Assembly: GCF_900461555.1 (NCBI RefSeq)
Contig: NZ_UGOX01000001.1
Span: forward strand, 571,501 to 635,500
Length of the DNA stretch: 64,000 nt
Direction of reading: 5' to 3'
DNA from: Legionella quinlivanii
GTDB lineage: Bacteria > Pseudomonadota > Gammaproteobacteria > Legionellales > Legionellaceae
Part shown: positions 26,998 through 35,350 of the stretch, one piece after another
How the letters are laid out: every line of letters begins with the position of its first letter
How positions within the stretch are numbered: the first letter of the stretch is position 1
Notes under the pieces: generated by a model
What the model was told of the DNA's origin: nothing
What the model saw: only the letters and a program-made list of their open reading frames with translations
The model's database searches: none
Made by a program: the position numbers and the translations under genes

Positions 26998-28531
26998 GAT
27001 CTTCCACCAGAAGGGCTTGTCCTGTCATTTCATCCGGCTTTGATAAATCAAGCAGAGACAGAATGGTCGGCGCGATATCCACTAAAGTACCCTGGCTGAC
27101 TTTAAAATGTCTCTGGGTATTACCCACATAAACAAAGGGAACCATTTCACAGGTATGAGCGGTGTGTGCCTGGCTGGTGTTTTCATCATACATTAATTCC
27201 GCATTGCCATGATCAGCGGTGATTAGCATGCAGCCGTCTTTTCTTTCCAAAGCCTGCCAAACTTCACTCATACAACGGTCAAGGCACTCAATTGCTTTCT
27301 TTGTGGCGTTAAAATCGCCTGTATGGCCCACCATATCGGCATTGGCATAATTGCAAATGATCACATCATAGGCATCGCTGTTAATCGCATCCACCAGGGC
27401 ATGGGTTAATTGAGGTGCGCTCATCTCCGGTTGCAAGTCATAGGTAGCAACAGGTGGAGAGGGGATGAGTATGCGATCCTCATTGGGGAAAATCTGTTCT
27501 GATCCGCCATTAAAAAAGAAGGTGACATGGGCGTATTTTTCCGTTTCCGCAATCCTCAGCTGGTTTAACCGATAATCGGCAAGCACTTTTCCGAGCGTAT
27601 TCCTTAAAGGAATCGGTGGAAATGCGATTGCGGTGTGTAAGCTTTTTGAGAACTGAGTCATGCTGATAAAGGCAGCCAACTCTGGTTTTCTATGACGAAT
27701 GAAGCCCTCAAATGAGTCGTTAATGAATGCCTCAGTGAGCTGCCTTGCGCGATCGGCACGAAAATTAAAAAAGAACAGAGCATCCCCATCTTCGATCGCT
27801 TTATGTTCTTCAATCAAAGTAGGCGGAATGAATTCATCCGATTTGCCGTCTGCATAGAACTGCTGGATTGCTTCTTTTGCGCTGTCAAAATGGTATTGGC
27901 TCTTGCCTTGAGTCAGCATATGATAAACCGGTGCTATCCTTTCCCAGCGCTTATCGCGGTCCATAGCAAAATAACGCCCGCTGATTGAAGCAATATGTGC
28001 TGCCGGATAACGCTCAAGCTGTTCTTCCAGAGCTTCGATACTGCTTAAGGCACTTTGTGGCGGAGTGTCACGGCCATCTAAAAACAGATGAAGATACACA
28101 TTGTAAAATCCAAGCTGATGGCAAATTTTTATAAAGGCAAATAAGTGATTTTGATGACTGTGAACTCCTCCCGGAGATAAAAGTCCCATTACATGCAAGG
28201 CGTTGCCACTTTCTTTTAATTGCTGAATAGTAGTCAGAAATAATTCGTTTTGCTCGAATTCTCCGGTTTCTATGGCGTGATTGATACGGGTTAAATCCTG
28301 ATAAATCAGACGGCCTGCACCAATATGCATATGCCCCACTTCTGAATTGCCCATTTGCTCATCAGGTAAACCAACGACATGTCCAGAGGCGTTTAGCAAG
28401 ATATGCGGCCGATGTGCCCACCAGTCATCCCATTGAGGAGTGTCTGCTGCGGCGATTGCGTTGTGGTTCTGGTTGCAGCTATAGCCCCAGCCATCAAGAA
28501 TCATTAATACTAATGGTTTTCTTTGTTGCAT
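26981..28531 (-). CDS. gpmI: 2,3-bisphosphoglycerate-independent phosphoglycerate mutase
   Basis: Interconverts 3- and 2-phosphoglycerate in glycolysis, with two Mn ions and no 2,3-BPG. The 516-residue alkaline-phosphatase-fold protein has the N-terminal metal motif LMILDGWGY, the catalytic Ser in GNSEVGHMHIGAGR, LDGRDTPP, FFNFRADRARQL, CNYANADMVGHTG and ITADHGNAE. The length is normal. It is the first gene of the gpmI-envC unit, an order also seen in other proteobacteria. Confidence 0.97.
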   Translation of the reverse strand: MQQRKPLVLMILDGWGYSCNQNHNAIAAADTPQWDDWWAHRPHILLNASGHVVGLPDEQMGNSEVGHMHIGAGRLIYQDLTRINHAIETGEFEQNELFLTTIQQLKESGNALHVMGLLSPGGVHSHQNHLFAFIKICHQLGFYNVYLHLFLDGRDTPPQSALSSIEALEEQLERYPAAHIASISGRYFAMDRDKRWERIAPVYHMLTQGKSQYHFDSAKEAIQQFYADGKSDEFIPPTLIEEHKAIEDGDALFFFNFRADRARQLTEAFINDSFEGFIRHRKPELAAFISMTQFSKSLHTAIAFPPIPLRNTLGKVLADYRLNQLRIAETEKYAHVTFFFNGGSEQIFPNEDRILIPSPPVATYDLQPEMSAPQLTHALVDAINSDAYDVIICNYANADMVGHTGDFNATKKAIECLDRCMSEVWQALERKDGCMLITADHGNAELMYDENTSQAHTAHTCEMVPFVYVGNTQRHFKVSQGTLVDIAPTILSLLDLSKPDEMTGQALLVEDHAHSV

Positions 28532-28712
28532 GGGGTAACTCCGACAAAATTAGAGAATAAGGAAATCTTCCTGAGCAGGAAAGATTAGATCTCTAAGTAT
28601 ATACTTATCGGACAGGTTTAGGCGAGCATTCGATGTCGATTGCAATGTTTTTTTATTTAAATTAAAAAGGATATTATTTCTATAATAGAGACACTTCTCC
28701 TTAAGGATTATT

Positions 28713-29084
28713 ATGAAACAACATTCTCCCGGATTTTTGAAGTTAGTGACAGCGGCAAAGCAACGCATTAAAGAGATTTCTCCGCTCGCTTTGAAAGAAA
28801 AAATGGATAGCAATGAATCTTTTCAGCTCATTGATGTACGAGAAACCAATGAATGGGAAACCGGGCATATTCCAGGAGCTGTCCATCTAGGCAAAGGAGT
28901 TATTGAGCGCGATATCGAGAAACAAATTTCAGATTTAAAGACTCCAATCGTGGTGTATTGCAGCGGCGGTTTTCGCTGTGCTCTGGTTGCGGATAATCTG
29001 CAGGCAATGGGTTATGAGCAGGTGTATTCTCTGGAGAGCGGATCACAGGGTTGGATTGATGCCGGTTTTAATCTGGTCAAATAG
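28713..29084 (+). CDS. Rhodanese-domain protein
   Basis: A 123-residue single-domain rhodanese-like sulfurtransferase. It has the FQLIDVRETNEWETGHIPGAVHLGKG substrate-side motif and the active-site loop VVYCSGGFRCALVADNL with a cysteine at the expected place. Ten to twenty extra residues precede the domain. It probably carries persulfide sulfur in the cytoplasm; the acceptor is unknown. ATG 28713 has AAGGA upstream. It lies 20 bases before the RpiB-like gene and is probably co-transcribed with it. Confidence 0.9.
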   Translation: MKQHSPGFLKLVTAAKQRIKEISPLALKEKMDSNESFQLIDVRETNEWETGHIPGAVHLGKGVIERDIEKQISDLKTPIVVYCSGGFRCALVADNLQAMGYEQVYSLESGSQGWIDAGFNLVK

Positions 29085-29104
29085 TCAGGCTGGGAGTGAT
29101 AGCG

Positions 29105-29575
29105 ATGAGAATAGCAGTTTGCAGCGATGAGCTTTATCCAGTAAATGATTTTGTAGTTGAAGCGTTGAGAAAGTCAGGACACGAACCGGTGTTATTTGGC
29201 GCACTGCGATCGCGTAGCAATGAGTCCTGGATCGTTGCAACTGAGGAAGCAGCTAAAGCAATCAGTTCGGGAGCTTGCCAGGAAGGTATTTTCTTTTGCT
29301 GGACAGGCACAGGAACTTCAATCGTCGCTAACAAGATTCCTGGGATCAGAGCCGCCTTATGCACTGATGCTCAAACCGCTGCGGGTTCTCGTTTGTGGAA
29401 TAATGCCAATGTCCTTGCGTTATCCAATCGATTGCTGACTGACGATTTGGCGAAGGAAATTCTTGCCAGCTGGTTTAATACCCCTCTTAATGAAGAAAGC
29501 GAAAAAGCGGCAAGCGAAATTCAGGCTATCGAGTCAAATTACAAAAACACGCCCCCAGGACAAGCCAATCGCTAA
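29105..29575 (+). CDS. RpiB/LacA/LacB-family sugar-phosphate isomerase
   Basis: A 156-residue protein of the ribose-5-phosphate isomerase B family. The core GIFFCWTGTGTSIVANKIPG and IRAALCTDAQTAAGSRLWNNANVLAL matches the RpiB anion-hole and active-site loop, including the catalytic Cys position, although Trp follows it where Gly is usual. The N-terminal MRIAVCSDELYPVNDFVVEAL strand is also typical. GGGAG at 29092-29096 supports ATG 29105 over the in-frame GTG at 29096. The real substrate (ribose-5-P or another aldose phosphate) cannot be told. Confidence 0.85.
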   Translation: MRIAVCSDELYPVNDFVVEALRKSGHEPVLFGALRSRSNESWIVATEEAAKAISSGACQEGIFFCWTGTGTSIVANKIPGIRAALCTDAQTAAGSRLWNNANVLALSNRLLTDDLAKEILASWFNTPLNEESEKAASEIQAIESNYKNTPPGQANR

Positions 29576-29577
29576 AA

Positions 29578-29606
29578 AAGCGTAAATATTAGTAAATTTA
29601 CGCTCT
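29578..29606 (+). terminator. Weak terminator-like hairpin after the RpiB-like gene
   Basis: AGCGTAAAT pairs with ATTTACGCT around a short loop, 3 bases after the stop codon. It is AT-rich, and only CTCTGTTATT follows instead of a T tract. Confidence 0.4.
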
Positions 29607-29661
29607 CTGTTATTATGGTAATTTTATAATCCGGCCTGATATTCTAGCCGGAGCGAAACTG

Positions 29662-31809
29662 ATGAGAAAACTTCCCCTGGTCCTGGCGATCAGCAGTCTT
29701 ATTTGCAATCCAGGAGCATTATTTGCAGAGGATGCGCAGAATAAGGAAATCCGCGAGCTGGTCAGCTTTCTGGTTTCCAAAGATCTTCTGGTAAGCAGTA
29801 AGGATGGCCAATCGGTTCCACTGAGTTACTATACGGGCAATCAGGAAGATATTGACAAATATTTCGGTGATTATATCTGTAAACCTTCAGATACCTGCAG
29901 CGTTGTGGACAGTTTATACAATGATCCCTATGCTATTCTGGGACGCGGCCTGCCGCCTCAGCAAGGCGGCGATCTTGACATGGCACAGGCGCAAGCCCAG
30001 CTTGAACGAACGGATATGAAGTATGGTGCGGATATTTACGATGCCGCGACCTGGCAAATCGCCCTGGCATTGGCTGCCAAAAATAATTATCTGGAAGCCG
30101 AACAGGCAAAAACATTGATTGGCAATCAGTTGCAAGCGATTATGAACAAGGATAATCGCGCCACTGACAAGCAATTTAAATATGGGTATCAGAACTCAAT
30201 AAGCGACGCCAGTAAAGCCTTCACTTTTCGGATGATCACGGCTGATTTCCATAATAAAGATCCCTTTTATAAAGGACGCTATCAGGAAGAGCTCAGCTGG
30301 GATTACGACTCGGAAGAATTAGCCAAAAATGATCCCGATAAGCATCCTGCACAATTTTTTGAATACGTATCTACCTGGTCAGATTGGAAACCGATTACCG
30401 GAGAAAATGCCTGGGCACAATTAATAGGTCCTTTGCAGGCAGAATTACTCCTGAATGACGGTAAAGTAGCCGCCAATTCTCCCGCCTTAATCAATGCAAT
30501 GAATAGTCTCAGTGCATTTTCTGCGATGCAGGCTGGAATTGGTGCCTTTTACTACGCGCCGGGCGGTTCACAAGGAAACCAGGGACCGATACCGCAAGGG
30601 GAAATTTCAGTTGAAAATAATTTTTCAGCGCTTGGCGGCCTGCAGATTTTAAAGAAAGTGCTGCAAAACAGCGAGCAAACCCCGCAACTGACTCAGGCTT
30701 TGCAGCAAGTTGATGTAATGCTTAATGGTGGAACCACTGTGAATGGTTATAAAACGCTGGGCTTACTAAGCTTCATTTATAATGGGGCCTATGATCAAAA
30801 GCATGGCATTTTTTATACGCATGGCACCGCACCGATTCCTTCTTCCCTCTCTGACTGGCAACCCGACACCTCTGACTCGGCGGCTGCGATGGCTATTGAT
30901 ATTAACACCTGGGGAATTGCCTCCTTAGGGCCAGAAACCGTTGACAAATGGTTTGGCGACGGAACGTCTAAGGCTATCTGGAAAAAAATCAAAGCGCAGG
31001 GCGGTTATTACCAGCAAGGCGAGCTCTGGGGAGTAGGGTATACCTTGCATAATAATTCCGGGGATAATCCTGAAAATATTATGTCGACCGAATGGACTGC
31101 GGGGGCTATTAATATGGTTCAGTCGCTTATTGATTATTATTCTCAAAAGGGTGAAGACATAAGCCCATTGCAGGCTGATCTGACCAGCATGCAGCAGGGA
31201 ATCAAGCATTTGCGAAACGATCAGTATCTGGCGGCAGGTTTTGACGGCGCAACCCCCAAAGAGAATTTCGTAAGCCTCGATAATCAATCGGGGCAAGCCT
31301 ACCTTTACGCCAGTAAGCGTTTCGCCATTCCCTTTGGCTGGAATGCCAATACCTTACCGAGCACAACATCCAATGCCTGGGTGATTATGAACTATTTTAA
31401 TTACAATCCATTTCAGTATGGCGGCAAATTATCGGGTGAGAATTACGATATCCCTGAAAAAGCCGACATTTCAGGTGGAGCTCATGAAGATGGTTTGCCG
31501 CAGGCGGTAACCGTTAATTTTAATGCAGGAAATCTCGGGCAAATTACTCAACTAAGCCTAAGTTACAATTCAGACGCTTCACAAGGGAACTGGATAGCAG
31601 CTGCAACCGTCAATGGACGCACAGGCACAGCCAATCTTCCCGCGGGAGCAAAGGCTTTGTCCATTGCATTCAATAACAATGGCTGGGCGGGTGCTTGCCA
31701 GGTGATTCCAGCTAACATGATTTGTAAAAATGCGGATTGCAGCAGCGTTTACACGATCAATACTCAATGGAGTGCCGATGGCAAGGGGGCTTGCGTTTTG
31801 AGTGATTAA
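29662..31809 (+). CDS. Large exported protein, possibly glycan-active
   Basis: A 715-residue protein with a clear signal peptide (LPLVLAISSLICNPGALFA). I do not recognise the family. Residues of about 100-600 are Trp/Tyr/Gly-rich and helical, with repeating patterns such as NAWAQLIGPLQAELLL, NFSALGGLQILKKVL, SAAAMAIDINTWGIASLGP and MSTEWTAGAINMVQSLI, which recall alpha/alpha-toroid glycan-processing proteins. The last 100 residues are beta-rich with paired cysteines (CQVIPANMICKNADCSSVY) and could be a carbohydrate-binding domain. A type II secreted enzyme is plausible but unproven. It converges with the hvf cluster. Confidence 0.7.
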   Translation: MRKLPLVLAISSLICNPGALFAEDAQNKEIRELVSFLVSKDLLVSSKDGQSVPLSYYTGNQEDIDKYFGDYICKPSDTCSVVDSLYNDPYAILGRGLPPQQGGDLDMAQAQAQLERTDMKYGADIYDAATWQIALALAAKNNYLEAEQAKTLIGNQLQAIMNKDNRATDKQFKYGYQNSISDASKAFTFRMITADFHNKDPFYKGRYQEELSWDYDSEELAKNDPDKHPAQFFEYVSTWSDWKPITGENAWAQLIGPLQAELLLNDGKVAANSPALINAMNSLSAFSAMQAGIGAFYYAPGGSQGNQGPIPQGEISVENNFSALGGLQILKKVLQNSEQTPQLTQALQQVDVMLNGGTTVNGYKTLGLLSFIYNGAYDQKHGIFYTHGTAPIPSSLSDWQPDTSDSAAAMAIDINTWGIASLGPETVDKWFGDGTSKAIWKKIKAQGGYYQQGELWGVGYTLHNNSGDNPENIMSTEWTAGAINMVQSLIDYYSQKGEDISPLQADLTSMQQGIKHLRNDQYLAAGFDGATPKENFVSLDNQSGQAYLYASKRFAIPFGWNANTLPSTTSNAWVIMNYFNYNPFQYGGKLSGENYDIPEKADISGGAHEDGLPQAVTVNFNAGNLGQITQLSLSYNSDASQGNWIAAATVNGRTGTANLPAGAKALSIAFNNNGWAGACQVIPANMICKNADCSSVYTINTQWSADGKGACVLSD

Positions 31810-32513
31810 CGGGCTGGAAATAAAATATTTTTGTCTATCAGATCGTTTAACAGTCTTTCGCAAAGAGGAGTCAGCTCCTCTCTTTGTGGATGATTTTCCA
31901 GATCGAGTGTGCTGCTGGCTGAGGTTTTGCTCTCTGTCATATGATTTAGCAAATGATAAACAAAGGCGCTGATTTTCATAAATTCCACTTTGTCATTGGC
32001 GTCTCTCCAAATAATCAGAAAAGAGTCCTCGGGTTGCTGCGGTAGATAATTCTGGCTGATTTGTTCAACCGGGTAGTGGTAATGCCGCATGGCGGCGGTC
32101 GAGCTAAATCGAAAAACACTCCTCAGTGGCGGTACTTTTATAACAGGTATCTGTTCTTCCACAGCCAGTTCAATCACCAGCTCCATCCATTCATAATGGG
32201 CCAGGTCAGCCAGAAAAGGAGGGTGCCTGGAGAGATTTGCGCTTTCCTGAAGAAAGCGCACAAATTCCCCTGGAATTTGATAAAACAAAGGTGTGGAAAC
32301 TGGGTGTTTTTGAATGAAATCGCGAATTAGCTCTTCCCAAAGTGAAACCGAAAGAATGGATTTTAATACAGGGAAACAGGGCTTAATCAAATCATTAAAG
32401 CTTGAAAATACCAGGTTGTGGTAGAGATTTATTCTCGAAGTGTCGGCTAATTGTTCTGACTGGCGTAAAGAGCTGGTAAATGTCGTTTGCAGGATTTTTA
32501 TTGAATTGCTCAT
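31806..32513 (-). CDS. hvfC: HvfC/BufC-like partner protein (DUF2063)
   Basis: A 235-residue protein following the MNIO gene with a 4-base stop-start overlap. The N-terminal half (ILQTTFTSSLRQSEQ, YHNLVFSSFNDLIKPCFPVLKSIL, LFYQIPGEFVRFLQE) matches the DUF2063 helical domain that presents precursor peptides to DUF692 enzymes. The C-terminal half (CERLLNDLIDKNILFP) is winged-helix-like. By analogy with HvfC/BufC, it should bind the precursor leader and deliver it to HvfB. Its last codons overlap the end of the exported protein gene by 4 bases. Confidence 0.85.
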   Translation of the reverse strand: MSNSIKILQTTFTSSLRQSEQLADTSRINLYHNLVFSSFNDLIKPCFPVLKSILSVSLWEELIRDFIQKHPVSTPLFYQIPGEFVRFLQESANLSRHPPFLADLAHYEWMELVIELAVEEQIPVIKVPPLRSVFRFSSTAAMRHYHYPVEQISQNYLPQQPEDSFLIIWRDANDKVEFMKISAFVYHLLNHMTESKTSASSTLDLENHPQREELTPLCERLLNDLIDKNILFPAR

Positions 32514-33337
32514 ATATTGCTCTGCAATTGCTGGATTGCTCTGGTTTCACGCATCAATTCAGACCATTCCGGGATATTTTGATCGCGTTCCAGCAAGGTG
32601 GGTATGAGGCCTTTCTGCTGATACAGGAACTGTAAAAGCTCTAAGACTTGCGGGCAAACCGGGCTGCCGTGCGTGTCGAGAATTAAATCATTATCAATAG
32701 ACTCATGACCTGCCACATGAACAAGTTGAATTTTATGGGCAGGCAGCTTGATGATGAACTCTTTTGCCTGATATTGATGGTTGATGCTATTTACATAAAG
32801 GTTGTTGATATCCAGCAATAGGTCGCAATCCGCCTCCGCAAGCACCGCATTAATGAAGTCTATTTCTGTCATCTCTTGCGCAGGGCAGTAGTAATAGCTC
32901 GAGTTTTCAAAGGCAATGCGCATGCTCAGATAATCCTGAACAAAGCGAATTCTGGCACTCACATGCTTTACTGCTTCCTCAGTAAAAGGCAAGGGCAATA
33001 GTTCATACAGATAACCCTGCTCATCACTGCAATAACTCAGGTGCTCGGTATATTGCTGAATGCCGTACTGTTTAAAGAACAACATCAGCTGATCGAGGAA
33101 CTGAGTATTGATAGGGCTTATGCCGCCAATAGAGAGTCCTAAACCATGTGCGCTTAGCGGAAATCGTTCCCTGACGGCGCTAAGTGCACGGGCCCGCCAT
33201 CCGCCAATTCCCAGCCAGTTTTCGGGAGCAAGCTCAAGGAAATTAAAGGCGATATCTGAGGTATGAATCAATTCCTTTAAAAAGCCGGTTCTTAATCCCA
33301 GCCCCGTACCGGCTATTGGTTTTGAAACGCTTGGCAT
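32510..33337 (-). CDS. hvfB: MNIO (DUF692) peptide-modifying enzyme, HvfB/BufB-like
   Basis: A multinuclear non-heme iron oxidase that modifies cysteines of a ribosomal peptide. The 275-residue TIM-barrel protein shows the family metal ligands in order: SAHGLGLS, YTEHLSYC, IAFENSSYY, LLDINNLYVN, LVHVAGHE, DTHGSPV and LLERDQNIPEW. It lies 17 bp downstream of a small Cys-motif precursor gene and overlaps the partner gene. In Haemophilus HvfB the product is a copper-binding oxazolone/thioamide at EGKCG motifs. The same chemistry here is inferred from the family and the precursor. Confidence 0.92.
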   Translation of the reverse strand: MPSVSKPIAGTGLGLRTGFLKELIHTSDIAFNFLELAPENWLGIGGWRARALSAVRERFPLSAHGLGLSIGGISPINTQFLDQLMLFFKQYGIQQYTEHLSYCSDEQGYLYELLPLPFTEEAVKHVSARIRFVQDYLSMRIAFENSSYYYCPAQEMTEIDFINAVLAEADCDLLLDINNLYVNSINHQYQAKEFIIKLPAHKIQLVHVAGHESIDNDLILDTHGSPVCPQVLELLQFLYQQKGLIPTLLERDQNIPEWSELMRETRAIQQLQSNI

Positions 33338-33354
33338 AAATCTTCAGCAAATAA

Positions 33355-33603
33355 TTAGTTGGAAGAACCGCATTTACCCGCTCCGCATTTGCCAGCAGCG
33401 CATTTACCTTCTCCTTTTTTATCGTCTTTTCCATCATCGGTTTGAGTTTGGGTACTGGTGTCGCTGCCGGGTGTTGATGAATCAGCAACCAAAGTGTTTT
33501 TATAACCCTGAGGCAATGAAGTAGTCTGGAAAGCATCTGCAAGCGATACGGTTGACGTCAGACCAAGGCCTGTGCCCAAAAGGACGGCTATTGTTTTATT
33601 CAT
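33355..33603 (-). CDS. hvfA: HvfA-like precursor peptide with GKC repeats
   Basis: An 82-residue exported precursor. A signal peptide (KTIAVLLGTGLGLTSTVSLA) is followed by a low-complexity Ser/Thr/Asp linker and a C-terminal core with three cysteines at residues 68, 73 and 78, spaced by five, as EGKCA-AGKCG-AGKCG. This matches the EGKCG low-complexity HvfA/bufferin precursors. The open frame extends to 33651, but ATG 33603 puts the signal peptide at the start. It is first in the hvfABC operon. It should be exported and bind metal, probably copper, after modification. No DoxX-like gene follows. Confidence 0.88.
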   Translation of the reverse strand: MNKTIAVLLGTGLGLTSTVSLADAFQTTSLPQGYKNTLVADSSTPGSDTSTQTQTDDGKDDKKGEGKCAAGKCGAGKCGSSN

Positions 33604-33829
33604 TAATGAAGCTCCGTTGTTTTTTGTGCTCGTCAGTTTATAAAAGGACACTTAATTTTACCAGCCTTCACTCCACTTCATTTTTCATGGTGTGCCGTAT
33701 GCTTTACTGTCATACGCATGCCTTTTCTTAAGCTGTCATCATATTTACCAAAGGGCTTAATATTTTTTAATAAAGCAGTTAGACTATCGGCCATTGTAAC
33801 TCTTGTTTCTGCGATATTAAGGTGTAAGC

Positions 33830-34558
33830 TTGAATACTAAGGTACCTCAACATATAGCTATCGTGATGGACGGCAATGGGCGATGGGCGCAGCAACGCGG
33901 TATGCATCGTGTTGAAGGGCACCGTGCTGGAGTAGATAGCGTCAAAACAGTAATTAAATGCTGTCTTGAAAAAGGCGTTTCGGTTTTAAGCCTGTTTGCT
34001 TTTAGCAGTGAGAACTGGTCACGTCCAGAGCCAGAGATTGAATTTCTGATGCAATTATTTATGAATGCCCTTAATAAAGAAGTCAATGAATTGCATCAGA
34101 ACGGGATTCGTCTCTGTTTTTTAGGCGACAGGGAATATTTGTCTGCCGCCTTATGCGAAGAGATGAAAAAAGCGGAAGAGCTAACCGTTAACAATGGCAA
34201 ATTGCTCCTGAATATCGCTGTTAATTATGGTGGGCGCTGGGATGTTGTTCAGGCTGTACAATCAATAGCAAAAGATGTTTCCTGCGGAAAAATTAAACTG
34301 GAAGCTATTAATGAAGTTCTGGTCGCCGACTATCTGAATACCCGCAAAATTCCTGATCCTGACTTATTTATAAGAACTAGCGGCGAGCATCGAATCAGTA
34401 ATTTTTTTCTTTGGCAAATTGCCTATACAGAACTCTATTTTGCACCTGTTTCCTGGCCTGAATTTTCCAGCGCCGAATTTGAAAAAGCAATTGAGAGCTT
34501 TAGCCAAAGGCAAAGACGCTACGGTAAAACCTCAGAGCAAATCAGAGGGAGTGTCTAA
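33830..34558 (+). CDS. uppS: Undecaprenyl diphosphate synthase
   Basis: Cis-prenyltransferase that extends farnesyl-PP to the C55 lipid carrier for peptidoglycan and O-antigen. The 242-residue protein has the [17 protein letters not shown] active-site loop, [11 protein letters not shown], and [20 protein letters not shown] near the C-terminus. The start is a TTG at 33830, which gives the normal N-terminus. Its stop overlaps the cdsA start by one base. It opens the envelope cluster; the frequent upstream neighbour frr is not here. Confidence 0.97.
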   Translation: MNTKVPQHIAIVMDGNGRWAQQRGMHRVEGHRAGVDSVKTVIKCCLEKGVSVLSLFAFSSENWSRPEPEIEFLMQLFMNALNKEVNELHQNGIRLCFLGDREYLSAALCEEMKKAEELTVNNGKLLLNIAVNYGGRWDVVQAVQSIAKDVSCGKIKLEAINEVLVADYLNTRKIPDPDLFIRTSGEHRISNFFLWQIAYTELYFAPVSWPEFSSAEFEKAIESFSQRQRRYGKTSEQIRGSV

Positions 34559-35346
34559 TGTTTGTACAGCGCTTATTAACCATACTGGTAATGGCTCCTC
34601 TGGTTTTACTGGGCATGTATTATGCGAATTACTGGTTTTTCGCTGCGGTTATTTTCTTGCTGGTACTGGCCTGCGGATTAGAATGGCTGCAATTGGTACC
34701 AATTACCCGGCTTCCTTTGAAACTGGTATTTATGGCCAGTTTAATTGCGGCTTCCATTCTATGTTATTTTTTTTATGAAATTTGGCTTATTCCCGGGTTA
34801 TTGGCCTGGCTGCTGGTTATTGCTGCCTTGGTCGGATTTCCTCAATCGCAGGCTTATTGGGGAAAGCCGGGCATCATCGCATTTTCAGCTATACTATTAT
34901 TACCTTTGTTTGGCCAAAGCATGATTAATGTGTTTGCTCTCCCTCAGGGAAAAGCACTGGTCGTTTATCTTCTCCTGCTGATCTGGGGGGCGGATATCGG
35001 CGCTTACATGGCCGGAAAGCAATGGGGACGACATAAATTAATTCCTGCAGTAAGTCCCGGTAAATCCTACGAGGGGCTTTGCGGAGGATTGGGTTTGGCT
35101 CTGGCAGTTGCAGTAGCAGGTTACTCTTATTTTAAACCAGATAGTGCAATCAGATGGTTTCTTATGGCACTGTCCGTTATTCTGATTTCGCTGGTTGGCG
35201 ATTTGATTATCAGTATGTTTAAAAGACGTGTGCAGATTAAGGATACCGGCCACTTAATACCAGGACATGGCGGTATTTTAGATCGCCTGGACAGTATGAT
35301 TGCCGCAGCGCCATTTTTTTACGGTTGGTTCTGGATGTCTGGATAA
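34558..35346 (+). CDS. cdsA: Phosphatidate cytidylyltransferase
   Basis: Integral membrane enzyme that makes CDP-diacylglycerol from phosphatidate and CTP, the branch point for phospholipids. The 262-residue protein has about seven to eight membrane segments and the C-terminal CdsA signature, GDLIISMFKRRVQIKDTGHLIPGHGGILDRLDS, split here only for reference. ATG overlaps the uppS stop and rseP follows 4 bases later, so translation of the three is tightly linked. Confidence 0.96.
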   Translation: MFVQRLLTILVMAPLVLLGMYYANYWFFAAVIFLLVLACGLEWLQLVPITRLPLKLVFMASLIAASILCYFFYEIWLIPGLLAWLLVIAALVGFPQSQAYWGKPGIIAFSAILLLPLFGQSMINVFALPQGKALVVYLLLLIWGADIGAYMAGKQWGRHKLIPAVSPGKSYEGLCGGLGLALAVAVAGYSYFKPDSAIRWFLMALSVILISLVGDLIISMFKRRVQIKDTGHLIPGHGGILDRLDSMIAAAPFFYGWFWMSG

Positions 35347-35350
35347 TGCC

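Noticed and set aside
28550-28813. Minus-strand frame between gpmI and the rhodanese gene
   Set aside because: It overlaps the start of the rhodanese gene antisense and has no family features.
34419-34778. Plus-strand frame overlapping uppS and cdsA
   Set aside because: It is an out-of-frame shadow of two well-supported genes.
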